From Protonemura montana (taxonomy: Eukaryota > Arthropoda > Insecta > Plecoptera > Nemouridae): a stretch of DNA of 64,000 bases. Shown here piece after piece: positions 24,018 to 35,221 of the stretch (position 1 is its first letter; every line of letters begins with the position of its first letter). The stretch lies in contig OX387604.1 of NCBI GenBank assembly GCA_947568835.1, positions 4,320,001 to 4,384,000 on the forward strand, read 5' to 3'. A program made the translations under genes and the position numbers. Under the pieces are notes generated by a model. The model was not told the origin of the DNA. It saw nothing but the letters and a program-made list of their open reading frames with translations, and made no database searches.

Positions 24018-24984
24018 AAACACAAGAAGGTCAAAAGTCTGGCGCCAGGTGTCCTTTCACAATAGTTAGTTTTTGGAAAAATCATTTAACAGTGTAAAAA
24101 ATTTGAGTGCCCTTATACTGGGTGCTTATCTAATATTAAAGACAAAGATTTTTACAGCCTGACTAGAGCAGTAAACTCGAGAGCTCGTGTTTCAACGCCA
24201 AAATCTCACCAGTAAGTACAATTTTGATAGCGATAATTTGTTATAATATACTCTAAAGCATGACGATTTTAGAAATTTAAGTCTTATCTCGATCAGATAA
24301 ATAGTGCCAATGAAACGTTGTCCAAGTAAGTCGGTGCACAATGCCAAATGATCTACGAGTATAACGTACAGTAGTAAGAGTCCAAGCGATTCGCTCGGCC
24401 TTGCTGTCGGTAGCAACTCATTACCCCTCCAAACAGCGAAGTGGGGAGGCCCACGAATCAGCTTAATGATAAGAAGGACCAGTTTGCCAGCACAATGCAT
24501 GATGACATTGTTTTAAAAAATCATCGAATTGTAATTGACTAGAAATGGGTTACCCAATTACAAGCATTCACGTGATCTGACAGGGGGTTGGAACGAACTA
24601 AATTCTACCATTTGATAGCCCAGGGGCGTGCAGTGGGGTAAGAACGTGGATATGCTCACATTTTTAAATTGTAGGTGGCAGATTTTTGAAAGCAATAAAA
24701 GCGTGGTGTGTTTATGTAGAGTCAGCTAGCCGGTGCTAAAGTTCAGCTTTCTGCTGAGCAAACAGTCGGCAACACGTTGTAACGGAGGATGATATTTGAT
24801 GGTGTACTGCGGCCATCCTATGAACGAACCTCTACAATTAAATAATTACCACTCCAAATATCGATCTATGTTTATCAATTGTTGAGGTTACCATTTTTAA
24901 AGATAATTTGAGCACAAACCAGTCCATTTTCTCTGACATTCTCTGCCAACCAAATTTGTTTGTCGGATCTGACTGTACATTCTA

Positions 24985-25115
24985 GGCAAAACCTGGAATA
25001 TTTGTGCCCAGATAGCTCAGTTGATAGAGCATCTGATCTGCAATTGGGAGGTCCCGGGCTTGTATCCCGGTATGGTTGCACTTTTTTCCTGTCTACCTCC
25101 CCTTCCATTGTAAGA
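24985..25115 (+). mobile_element. tRNA-derived SINE, second copy
   Basis: It contains the same head as the copy at 11.09 kb: A box ATAGCTCAGTTGATAGAGC, a possible TCTGA/TTGGG anticodon stem with TGC in the loop, and B-box-like GGGCTTGTATCCC. A shorter, diverged body follows, ending near the CTACCTCCCCTTCCATTG segment. Two different alanine-type anticodon triplets (GGC and TGC) in the two copies fit a tRNA-Ala origin with drift. Confidence 0.65.
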
Positions 25116-25683
25116 ATAATATAATAAAAATTCGGTTGTGGGGCAATTTGATTGGGCATGCGCTGCATACCTAGCATGCCCTGACTAAAAGCCCCTGAAT
25201 ATATAGGCCATAATTATTTCTATGTTAACCTACTTTTCCCAATCTTTACTGCGTATAGATCACTTGTCATTGTACTGCTTTCTACGGGTAGAGATATGCT
25301 GCGTCGCGTTGCAGCTTCCACCACCAAGTTTTGTTTCTAATTGGACAAATAATTTGTCTTTATCATGAGAATTAGGAAGCCATTCTAATCGTTTGCTTTG
25401 TGGCTTTTTTTTTGTCGGGGGTTGAAGTTAAAAGGGAAGATCTTTCAAATGATTCGTAATAAGACCACATGAAAACACCAAGGGTTTCATTGAAACTGAT
25501 GAAGCAGGTCCCGTTATACGCTGGGCCAAAACTATTCGATGCATTGCCGGCATCGCATTGCATTGCCAGTTGGTTTCAATTGCGATAAGATATCCACAAA
25601 TTGTGAATTTCTGAATTTTTTAAGCACATTATTACAAAATTTATCTTGTTGGTAGATGCTGTCCGAAACAACCAACAACATCT

Positions 25684-25765
25684 GGAGGGGATACATCAAC
25701 AAAGGACATGGATCCCATCAACAAAGAACATTGATCCCACCAACAAAATACATCGATCGAATAAT
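25684..25765 (+). repeat. Short minisatellite, ~22-bp unit, about 3.5 copies
   Basis: Units such as GATCCCATCAACAAAGAACA and GATCCCACCAACAAAATACA repeat in direct orientation. They lie in a 78-codon plus-strand frame with no recognised relative. Confidence 0.7.
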
Positions 25766-26065
25766 GACTGCGTATCGAAACACCACACCATGAAGAAAGG
25801 TATAGCCAAATTCCTTAATACAAAATTCGGCGGAACAAGAGCAATCGACCACTGCCTCGACCAACAGAAAAATGTGGGATAAATTACCACCCTTTACACA
25901 GACAGATTCCTAATTAACCTCATAACAAAGAACTCCCACACCGACAAGCCAACCCTTAGCCGACTTTAGGACATGTCTGACAGAAACCTGAGACTTCTGC
26001 ATATTTTATAGAACAAAAGAGCTGGCGATGCCCCGCATCGGCTGCGGCCTAGATGGCCGCCGCTG

Positions 26066-26425
26066 GTGGCTATAGAAAAAACTCTGACTGAAGTCTTCCA
26101 ACACACAGACATGCATATAACTGTCTACACCCTCCCTCCAAAACGAGATATCGACACTCGCACAGAAGATGTCTCACCTCACAAAGAACCCACGCCAACC
26201 CACATGGAGACGGAGCACGAGGCGACACCGACCGAGACGGAGCACGAGACTACGCCGACCAAGACGCAGGCTGAAGGCTACGGTGACCCAGAACTCACAG
26301 TACTAACTGCCTTCAACTGTACCATTTTACCTTCATTTAAAAATCTTTACTAGAATAGGCCCATACAACTACAATGTAATTGTCAGTAGCCAATAAACAA
26401 ATATACAAATATACAAATATACCCC
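26066..26425 (+). pseudogene. LINE 3'-terminal fragment with an upstream Glu/Thr-rich ORF
   Basis: The last ~95 bases (26331-26425, around GGCCCATACAACTACAAT and CAATAAACAAATATACAAAT) match the 3' end of the LINE that finishes near 29,455, so this is another copy of that tail. The upstream 95-codon frame (26066-26353) contains internal repeats of the form TETEHE.TPT and runs into the tail without a recognised reverse transcriptase. It could be a remnant of the element's first ORF or unrelated sequence fused to the tail. Confidence 0.45.
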
Positions 26426-26737
26426 CCACCACAAACCAAAGAAAGCAGAGAACACTGTGAAGCCAACTCCATCCTCCTCCCCCTCCCCCACTGCAATCCC
26501 CACACCTACACTCACCACGCGATCCCAACCTAAACAACACAACAAGACCAACCACCGAACTATACCCATGCACTCTTTCCGCAGACCCAAACAACAAATC
26601 ACGTGACCATCACAAAGACTAAAGACCACCAGAACCACCCCATTATCCTTTTAGCCCTCAACGTCCAAGCAATCAGAAATAAATCCACACAAATAGAACT
26701 ACTCACAAACACCCACTCACCCGATCTCCACTTATGT

Positions 26738-27337
26738 CCGCATCCACCCTGATCAATTCCCCCCCAACTCCTCTGTCCATCACCACACCACCAGAAACAG
26801 AAACAACATAAGACTACCGACTCACGCCCACTCCTCCTTCACAAATAGCCCCCACTACATCTGCACAATAATCTACAACAAACTCCCAGCCTCAATTGTC
26901 AGTTCAACCTCCCTCACATCGTTTGAAAGCCAGCTTAAGTCCTTCCTAATCCAACACCCCTTCTATACCCTCTCAGAATACCTCAATCACGACACCTCCC
27001 ATTAGCCTCCATCCCACCACCAAACTCTAACTGTACCTAGACCATAGACCCAGCCTCCCAGCCTCCCAACATCTAACCCTGTATCATATCTGTATCATAA
27101 CTGTATCATATCTGTATCATAACTGTATCATATCTGCATCATTCACCAAAACCATACCATCATTATTATTATTATTTAAACATCATTTATCCTTCACCAC
27201 TCATCTACATGTATCATATGATCATGTAAAATTATTCTAACCATACCCATAATCATAGCATAATCATAACTTGACGATACCCATACTATGTACAATGTAC
27301 CAGTCAACGGGACAATAATAAATACAATACAATATAT
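26738..27337 (+). mobile_element. Related LINE 3' end nested inside the endonuclease domain
   Basis: The host frame reads through SPDLHLC up to 26737 and continues with ITEHWL at 27338. The 600 bp between codes for the C-terminus of a related LINE (KSFLIQHPFYTLSEYL, stop near 27003), followed by a 3' untranslated region with CTGTATCATAT-type repeats and an AATACA-rich tail. No convincing target duplication is visible. Confidence 0.7.
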
Positions 27338-28095
27338 ATCACCGAGCACTGGCTACCTGCCACCGACACCTTCTTCACAATACCCCACTACGTCACAGCA
27401 AACATTTACCATCACACCTCCTCCTCCCATGGCGGTGTAGCTATCTTTTCAAAACCAACCCTCACCACCACCCCCATCAAACTCTCACCGTTCACTGCAG
27501 ACAAAATTCTTGAATGTGCAGGCATCCTCTGGACCCCAACAAATTCAAAACCCCTACCGCACATAATCTTGACCGCCTACCGCTCTCCTTCTGCTTGCCC
27601 CAACTCTTTTCTCTCGCGACTAGAAGATGTCGTCATCTTCGTGTCAAAGAAATATCCCAAAGGAGGCATCACCCTATGTGGGGACTTTAACATAAACCTT
27701 TTACAGCCCTCCCAAATAAAAACCCAATTCCTTGACATCCTCCACTCCTATAACCTAATCGAAACAATAGCTCCCCAACCCGTATCACTCAATCCAACAA
27801 CAACCTTGCATGAGCAGCCAATATGGATTCCAAAAAAATTGATCAACTTTTACTGCCATCCTCCAATTCCTTAATTACCTCCACACCGCCCGACATCAAG
27901 ATGACCAAGCAATCGGCATATTCTATGACCTGAGTAAGGCCTTTGACACCATCGACCACAACCTTCTCCTTCCCAAACTCCACTCCATTGGGATCCGGGG
28001 CATCGCAAACAAATGGTTAGCCTCCTTTCTCTCCAACCGCACCCAAATAGTCCGTATAAACTCCACCACCCCCGGTTTGCCACCCTTTCTTTCAA

Positions 28096-28115
28096 CCCCC
28101 CCCCCCCCCCCCCCC
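28096..28115 (+). repeat. Poly-C tract (20 C) inside LINE reverse transcriptase
   Basis: This homopolymer run separates two parts of the reverse transcriptase frame. It may be a replication-slippage expansion of a proline-coding stretch. Confidence 0.9.
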
Positions 28116-29859
28116 TTGAGATCTTGCAAGGAGTACCCCAAGGCTCGGTACTCTCTCCACTGCTTTTCCTGATCTACGTAAACGACCTCCCTCAATATAT
28201 CAACCAGGGCAAACTATTCCAATTCTCAGACGACACCACCCACCTCCTTACCTGCCCCAAATCCCAATCAATTTCCACCCTCACCCAAACGGTCAACGTG
28301 CAAACATCCAACATCCAACATCCTCTTACTGCCTCCACAACAGACTAGCCATTCAACCGTCCAAATCCCATTACATCCATTTCCACACAAAAAACAACAG
28401 CCCCGACTCCACACCACTCATTCGAATAAACAACAAGGTAGTTCCCAGCACAACCACCACCAAATTCCTGGGAATCCATATTGCCCCCAACCTAGACTGG
28501 TCCCACCAAATTGAAACAACCCTTAATAAAATCAAAAGCGGCTGCTTCCTCCTCCGTAGACTAAAACCAATTACCAACACCCACTCCCTAAAACTTGTGT
28601 ACCATGCCCACCTCCACTCCTACCTCTCCTATGGCCTTCTCTTCTCCTCACCCCATGCACAACGAATATTCAAAATGCAAAAACAGGCAGTAAGCATCAT
28701 TGCAGGCATCTCCCGCTGCAAAATTTGCAGACCTCACTTCACAACCCACAAAATCGTCACCCTCACCTGTACCATCATCCAGATAGCCAGCACCCTCGTA
28801 CGATCGGACCCTGAACTCTTCCCCCTGAATTCCTCCATCCACACTCACGCAACCAGAAGTAGAAAAGAAATTTGCATCGTTCCACACCTCACCTCCCTCT
28901 TCAAACAAAGTCCCCTCTACTTATGTACAAAAATATTCAACCACCTCCCTACCCACATCAAAGAATCCTCCGTACGCAGCACCTTTGACTCCTACCTACG
29001 AAACTTCCTCATCCGAAACCCCTTCTACAACCTAGAGGAATACCTCACCTCTACACCACACCATGTCCCCCTGGCCGATCAACAATGAAGTCGACTTAAG
29101 AACAAACCACCTAACTATTGATGCTAGTTCCTAATCATTACTTTTAGTATACCATTATTATTGATATCATACATAATTTATTATTATATTATAATTTAAT
29201 ATTATTATTTTATTTTACAACCACTATTATACCATTAAGCCACTATGTTTACCATTACTACCATTATTATATTTATCATTTTATTATAGTATATACAACT
29301 CTGCCATTATTACTATTTTATCACCGTTATTTACTTTTTCATGTTGTAAAACGGTACAATATTACCATGTTACCTACATATAAAAATCTATATTAGATTG
29401 GGCCCATACAACTACAATCTACTTGTCAGCAGACAATAAACAATAAACAATAGAGTCGTGCATTATAGAGATTGAGGAAATAGTGTGTGATTTATTTGTG
29501 CTTGTATTGTTATTAATAAACACTTCATTTTTAAGGAACTAAATTTCATTTTAAATTTCTGTCATCCCTAGGCACTGCATTTTGGGTACTTGAAAGTAAC
29601 AGTAATTGGATTTATTTTCAACCTGTTCTCGTTCATTTTCACAACACCTTATGATGTAGAAAAGGTGTAGAATGCATCTGAATCGCGTGTGGAATGCATC
29701 CGATTAACGTATGGAAACGATCATACAAGGTCTGCCAGCACACTGCCCCTGTGGATTGGCTCCAGCAGCATGGAAGCGTTTGGAAAAAGTCAAGTCCGTG
29801 TGCCAAACCCACATACAAATCGGGTCTACTAGACAGGTGAGAATCGCACTGTGCGTCTG

Positions 29860-30290
29860 GTGCTCATGAGCTGAATCAGATTGTCTTCAGATGTAGTGTG
29901 CTGCCTGGGTATAGTTGGTAAATCATACACAGTTCAAGAAAAGCAGTTCTGTTTGGGAGAGAGGTTGGAGGGATGAAAGTTAGAAAAGCAACTTCATTTG
30001 CCATGCTAATCAAATCTTGACAGCATGGATTTGTGAAGGAATCCTGCTGTTCGAGTTGTACCCTCCTTCGGATGGATGTTAAGCCGGTGGTCGCCTGGTT
30101 CTCTTTAACAGGAGTAGGCTTCGTGTCAGCACCGGAGTTCCCTTCTACGCTAACTTAGGTTCATCATCACCCTCATCATCTTCCAGTCATTCGCCGATGC
30201 CATTAGACCGGTGCCGCATGGCCAGATGTCAAAAAAGTGCGTCGTTAAACACCAAAAATCAAGCAATCAAAAAAAGCACCACCTATGGTG
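29860..30290 (+). mobile_element. SINE with 5S-like relic head and LINE-type 3' tail
   Basis: The part from about 29935 (GGGAGAGAGGTT, then AGCAACTTCATTTGCC, then GACAGCATGGATTT) matches the body of the 5S-rRNA-derived SINE at 35.63 kb. Upstream bases show a weak resemblance to its 5S part. A longer body follows with GATGTTAAGCCGGTGG. It ends in GTGCGTCGTTAAACACCAAA plus an A-rich run, the same tail seen in the short insertion at 36.5 kb. Confidence 0.55.
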
Positions 30291-30917
30291 GATTTTTTAA
30301 TCTTATAAGAACTCTACAATTCCCACAAAAATCTTCGTAACTTTGTTATTATCTTATATTGCAATGCAAGAATAGTATCATTTATGTGATTACTCATTAG
30401 TAGAGATAGGATAGTAATGCAAATGCATATTCTTCAATAATGCTAGTATCCCATGCAAAATCATGGATACATCCGTTTAATGACATTGGGATTGCAATGA
30501 CATCATGTTGATATTGCATATTTTGCATATTTCAGCTTTTAGTGCATATTTGGGCTGATACTGCATAAAATTGCATATTTTAGCTTTTTTGGCAGTTTTA
30601 TAGCGCATATTTCAGGGGATGTTGCATACTTTACGTGTAAATGTATTATTTTCTAATTTTATTCTAGAAACTAGAAAAAATAAGTAATTCGATTCTGAGA
30701 ATCGCAGAATCACAACTTCTGAGAATCGGGTTTTTCCTAGAACTTTCCAAGCTAGCAAGTTGTTAAGGGGTATAGGTAGGGTGAGGAGGACTTTACCCTC
30801 AGCCAGTCACAACAAACACAACCTACCTAATAATAGGTGTTGTTACGTGCTCAGGAGTATGGCCAAGAGGTAGGTGGACGGGGAGAGAAGGTGGTGGACT
30901 TTAAACTAAAGAAAAGG

Positions 30918-30948
30918 GAGCTAATGAACACAGGTGTTTCATTAGCTC
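30918..30948. repeat. 14-bp-arm hairpin
   Basis: GAGCTAATGAACAC is followed after a short loop by GTGTTTCATTAGCTC. It lies immediately next to the 3' end of the nested LINE fragment and could mark the insertion junction. Confidence 0.6.
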
Positions 30949-30962
30949 AGCCGCTCAGTTTT

Positions 30963-31610
30963 CTGATTTATTTATTTATTTATTTACATCTTACAAGCGC
31001 ACATAGTGTACATTGGCAAGGAATAATATTACATCTAGACTAATAGTAGTAGCTTAATACTATATTACTATTAATAGACTAGCATTTTTTTTTAGGAACT
31101 TCAGATAGTGCACGCATTTAGCCTTCTCTTAAATGTTTTTGTTGTGCATTCATTTGATTTCTCCCTTATGGGGACTTCCAGCAGGTTCCACTCCCTAATG
31201 GTTCTGGCCAGGAAGGAGTTCCGGCCGACTTCTGTTCTGGAGCCTCTCTCCCTCAACCCCTGGCCATTTCTCTGACTGAGGCTTATCTCGATGCCAGCCC
31301 CTACCTCAGCCCAACCTTGATGGGCGCTCAGGGCTCTGTGCAGCCCACACAGCCTTGCTTTACTCCTCCTAGTGCTGAGGTTTTCCCAGCCCAGTTCCAG
31401 GATCATTGCGCTCGGGCTCTCCTTGACACGAGATCTGGTGTTTGCGTCCCAGCGCCACCTCTTCATCCTCCCCATGACCCTCCTCGCAGCCATCCTCTGA
31501 ACCCTTTCGACCGCTTTAACCTGGTCTATGTGATATGGGTCCCATACCATACCCCCATATTCCAAGATGGGCCTGAAGATTGTGCAGTAGCTAGTGGGTA
31601 AGCCAATTCA
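30963..31610 (-). pseudogene. LINE C-terminal fragment (family with TAAATA tail), minus strand
   Basis: A 154-codon minus-strand frame (31565-31101) starts [20 protein letters not shown] and ends with [15 protein letters not shown] plus a short tail, the typical end of a CR1/Jockey-superfamily ORF2 after the catalytic domain. Its 3' region runs to an ATTT-repeat tail at 30963-30995 that also contains GCTTGTAAGATGT, shared with the LINE at 44.4-45.4 kb. It is 5'-truncated and lies inside the hAT-like element. Confidence 0.8.
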
Positions 31611-32203
31611 TTTATCATGGCGCCTATGAGAGCATCTATAAGTGTGAAGTTGAAACAATGGGTGAAAGAGCACAAATATTTAGCAAGTAATGGAATGGCC
31701 ATTCACTGTGAAGCTTATATGCGATACTTATACTATGCGGTACCGCATATTTGGCCATTTTTGCCGCATATTTCAGTTTTTGATAGCGCATATTTTGCAT
31801 ATTTAAGCTTTTGATTTTGCATATTGTGGCTTTGATACTGCATTACTATCCTATCACTACTCACTAGACAGGGAACAGAAATCAATTCATTTTAGCTCAT
31901 TTACCATTTTTCAAGCTTTATTTCTTTTCTATACAAATATTTATCTTCTTTGTTTTGTTTTCGGCTGTCCATACTTATAGTCAAAAAATTGCTGTAAAGA
32001 TATAAAATTCATTTTCAGCCAAGACTTTTTTCTACATTTTTAAAGGGTTTTTCAGAAAATCTTCACTGCATTTTAAATTGAATCTTTATTGAATATTATC
32101 CAAATATGTAATCAATCGTGGAAGAAAATACAAATACAAATACAAATACAACTAAAATTGCCTTGGCCACCCTCTACCATACCTCCTTGCTTGTAAATTT
32201 CAG

Positions 32204-32336
32204 GAGGCAAATTTCGTCTTCTGAGCATCCCAGCACTCAAAGACCGCCTCTTTCGTCCAACGATTCCAGTTGACTTTGTTGACCGAATAGACCCAACCGG
32301 TGGATGTTTATGCACACTCAACGGTAGTATCTTTAG
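32204..32336 (+). CDS. Possible orphan internal exon, unrecognised
   Basis: The stretch is bounded by TTTCAG and AGGTAGG, which fit splice acceptor and donor sites. It stays open in the frame containing LLSIPALKDRLFRPTIPVD and DRIDPTGGCLCTL. I do not recognise the product and found no neighbouring plus-strand exon that would join it. The opposite strand is also open across most of it, so the call is weak. A CAAATA microsatellite lies just upstream near 32130. Confidence 0.25.
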
Positions 32337-32339
32337 GTA

Positions 32340-33340
32340 GGCCGGTCAACCGTGTTAACTAGAGATATACGGAACGGGTCCAGGTTACGACCAGATCGAT
32401 CCTTTTACGGATTACTCCCTAAAGGCAGACGTGGTGAGAGAGAGAGCTAAAGGCTAAATAAATAGTGGAAGCTCAGCAGGAGCGGCCATTGATTTCCGCT
32501 ATGTACCAGAGCGCTCTAGTAGAGATTTAGAGAACCTTACAATAACCCATCGCTTACCTATCAAAATAAGCATATTTAGGTAATTTTACAGATTTTCTGG
32601 CACCATGCTCATCAAATTGAATGATTTATTCAGATTTGTTTTAAAAAAGTAAACTAGAAAAGTCTAATGGCAAGAAATGAAAACGAGCCAATACGGAATC
32701 TGGAAGCTTCAAAGTCATCATTTTCTCACTACCATTCTTTCCGTTGCGTGTGACTACATAAGAATCTTTCTTACCAGCAATCCGTGGGGCAGCTGTGCAT
32801 TTAACTGTGTACAAGCCGTCCTGGCCTGAGAATCTATTGTCATAATAACACATTGATAATTAACATATTCAGAGGTCGTGATAGATAGTACATCGATTGC
32901 GTCTTTACCGCGCAGACAACTTCCCATCCCATCCAATAAACATCCCCCCGTCCCTACGTTTAACCCAATTGGCAAATCCTTTCCCTTCCTTTTGATTTTT
33001 TGCCACTAAATAAGAGACATATGTATTTCAGCATTTTATGTCGATAAAATTAGGTTCATTGGGAATATAACAAAGGGTCTAAAAGTACCCCAAGTGTGCA
33101 ATTTAGTCATAGTATTATTTGGTAGTGATCTGTGTGTAAGTAAATAGCTACAGTGTAGTAAATAGCTACAATAAATTATTGACTGTTCATAGTTGATAGT
33201 TTCATGTGTGTTACCATTAAAAACACAAGGAGACTGCTATTATTTGCACACACTTCATCGACATCAAGCTATCAACAATGACACCATTTAGCTTGCTGTT
33301 CTCTAATAGTGTGGTCAGGACCCGACCCTTGCTCTGTCCA
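32340..33340. other. No confident gene
   Basis: Mostly AT-rich sequence. On the minus strand about 32975-32640 two overlapping frames are open (one contains FSGQDGLYTVKCTAAPRI before a GTAAGA donor-like site), but neither was recognised and no complete exon structure could be drawn. Confidence 0.4.
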
Positions 33341-33342
33341 TT

Positions 33343-33795
33343 TTACCTGGTAAATACACATTCTTGCACTCTGCAATAATTAAACAAATGTAACCAGATA
33401 ACATGGACGGCCACAGAGCCTTCTCGAAAAAGTCCAAGACTCAGTTCAAGAATCAAGGCTGGAAAAGACATGAAAGTTATCAGAAACTTGAGAAGAACAG
33501 ACTTTACCCCGCACAAAATGTTGGATGTTGCAGCTAAATGGAGGTGTGGCAGCTTCCTAGGAGTGGAGAGTCTCGCAAGGATCGGTCTGATTCCGATTCT
33601 GATTCTGTGTCGAGATTGCCGACGGTGGCGGTTGCAGTTGCTGAGCTTGAGGGGCTGAATGTCACTGTCACTGCCAGAGAGAGACTCGCAGCTCTGTATC
33701 AGGTCACGAAGCTCACTCAAGCTTTGACCACCGCTCTCGTAGCTTCGTAGCTCGAAACCTCGGCGTCTCGATCTTGAGCTCCTGCTCAAATACAC
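33343..33795 (-). CDS. Unrecognised 150-codon ORF, low support
   Basis: A minus-strand frame rich in Arg, Ser and Leu (contains SLSELRDLIQSCESLSGSD) lies downstream of the kinase exon on the same strand, in a locally GC-rich patch. The plus strand is also open here for 70 codons. It could be a downstream exon of the kinase gene, a retained fragment or chance. No start, splice site or domain decides it. Confidence 0.2.
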   Translation of the reverse strand: MYLSRSSRSRRRGFELRSYESGGQSLSELRDLIQSCESLSGSDSDIQPLKLSNCNRHRRQSRHRIRIGIRPILARLSTPRKLPHLHLAATSNILCGVKSVLLKFLITFMSFPALILELSLGLFREGSVAVHVIWLHLFNYCRVQECVFTR

Positions 33796-33925
33796 TCCTC
33801 ATCCCTACTATGATCAGGCTGGTGCTGGCAGTTAGAAAGAAAACAATGGAAGTATGCTGGATGGGTAGGGGATAAACTGACAGAGATGAAGAGAGCATAA
33901 GAGTATTTCTATTATTTGTTTTTTT

Positions 33926-34253
33926 CTACTGTTGTAGCTTCATACCCTTAGCAAGGAGCTCTGGGAGCGAGTAGTTGACTAGTTGGCATACGTTAGCGCA
34001 CCATGCGTGTTGGACAACGCCTCCGATGCAAATGCGCTGTTCTGCGCTCGGATGAAGCATTTCTCCAAGCAGCGCTCTCAGCTGGTCAGGATCGGGTTTT
34101 GGATCGGGATTGGCTTCAGGATCACGACAGGGATCCGGGAAACGTAGGCCGACACGAACCGTGCTGGCCACGTCCGGGAAAGGGAAATGGCCAAAAGATA
34201 TGGTGAAGAGGACAACCCCTAATGACCACACCTGTAATTCCGGCCCAGCATAT
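33926..34253 (-). CDS. PASK: Terminal exon of a PAS-domain kinase-like Ser/Thr kinase (partial gene)
   Basis: After a pyrimidine-rich acceptor (TTTTTCCACAG, ending at 34254) the frame reads YAGPELQVWSLGVVLFTI. This is protein-kinase subdomain IX, in which PASK has a near-identical GPELEMWSLGVTLYT. It continues through the C-lobe (LLGEMLHPSAEQRI, then the HAW box) and into CQLVNYSLPELL, which matches the characteristic post-kinase NLADYTWEE segment of PASK. An acidic, proline-rich insertion with repeated DP pairs sits before the last helices. The frame ends at a TAG at 33926-33928; a GGTATGAAG just before it could instead be a donor site. In PASK this lobe completes the catalytic domain of an energy-sensing kinase. 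No upstream exon with the HRD or DFG motifs was found in the 7 kb before WDR35. Confidence 0.65.
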
Positions 34254-34389
34254 CTGTGGAAAAATGCTAACGCTAGGGAATGTAAAGTAAAAAATTGTCT
34301 GTTCTCCAGATGATCGAACATGCATATAAATACTTCAAAGAAATATTTTTTTACTATTTGATCCTGATTCACAGCTGCAAGATCAGAGA

Positions 34390-35215
34390 CATACTTGCAC
34401 CGTGGATCTTTGGTATTGTAGAATATTTTGGATAAAGTGCATCCTTTTTAAATGGAATTTAAAACATTATTTAAACATTATTTATTTAAATAATGTTACT
34501 TAAATCAACAACTTCAAGGCTCGACGAGCGCGACGTGTATACCCATGGACAGGAACAAACCTCATCCCTACTCCGCACTCCGCAGCCTACGCCGGTACAG
34601 TAAGTACTGATCATACAATTTCAAACTCATTCAACACACACAATTTTACAACAAACACATAGCATTGTATTATTTTATTATGAGACCGCTGTATATTTTT
34701 CAAATAAAATGTATTGTTCGATAAATCAAGCTGATTATGAGATGACACAACACGGCACCTCCACGGCCCCTCCGATTCCGATCAGTCCAATAATCTCCAA
34801 ATTCATCGACAATTTTCGCGACAATTTTTTGTAATTCATGGGCATGTTCGTACAAATTGGAAATGTTTTACTTGGGTTTGTCCAACGTTTTATCAGAAGG
34901 CGGGCAAGTGGCGGCGAGACGCTGGACTTGCACTTGCGTCCCGCTTCGTCCAAGTACGGCATGAGGTCTGGCTAGTGCTGGATGCCTGCGCCTTGTCCGA
35001 CTTACAAACGAAGACTTAGGAGTCTATTGGGTGCGCATATAGAGGGAGATGTTGTCCGCGGCAAGCCTCGTCAGCCTCACGTCACGTGGCATTGAGGTCA
35101 GCGATGGACAAAGACTTATCAATTCTAGAACTAGTCAATTGAAGCCAGACAATTCTGTCCAAATCAAGCTAAATCTTGCCAGAACTTTGGCTAGAAAATA
35201 TAGTGAGAATTTTTA
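34390..35215. other. Intergenic or intronic stretch, no gene recognised
   Basis: AT-rich. A minus-strand frame near 34962-34735 switches frame in the middle (one frame includes HELQKIVAKIVDEFG) and could not be assigned. No repeat family was recognised. Confidence 0.4.
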
Positions 35216-35221
35216 ACAGGG

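Larger units (their letters stand above)
26430..29455 (+). pseudogene. CR1/Jockey-type LINE, ORF2 remnant, interrupted and internally deleted
   Basis: The apurinic-type endonuclease starts near 26650 (LALNVQAIRNKSTQIELL), is interrupted at 26737, and resumes at 27338 with ITEHWLPATD, continuing through LCGDFNINLLQ near 27690. After about 27,840 there is an internal deletion. The reverse transcriptase then appears: [19 protein letters not shown] (motif A) near 27925, [20 protein letters not shown] near 28130, and a catalytic block reading FSDDTT where FADDT is expected. A poly-C tract at 28096 breaks the frame. The C-terminal domain follows (28597-29088; QKQAVSIIAGISRC, then FLIRNPFYNL near the end), then an AT-rich 3' untranslated region and the shared tail. 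It is defective. Confidence 0.8.
30401..31859. mobile_element. Non-autonomous hAT-like DNA transposon carrying a LINE fragment
   Basis: Terminal inverted repeats are TAGAGATAGGATAGTAATGC at 30401-30420 and its near-exact reverse complement at 31840-31859. Flanking 8-bp sequences CTCATTAG (30393-30400) and CTCACTAG (31860-31867) form a target duplication with one change. An 8-bp duplication with TAG-starting ends is the hAT signature. Both subterminal regions are rich in repeated GCATATTT motifs. No transposase was recognised, and the interior carries a minus-strand LINE 3' fragment. Confidence 0.75.
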
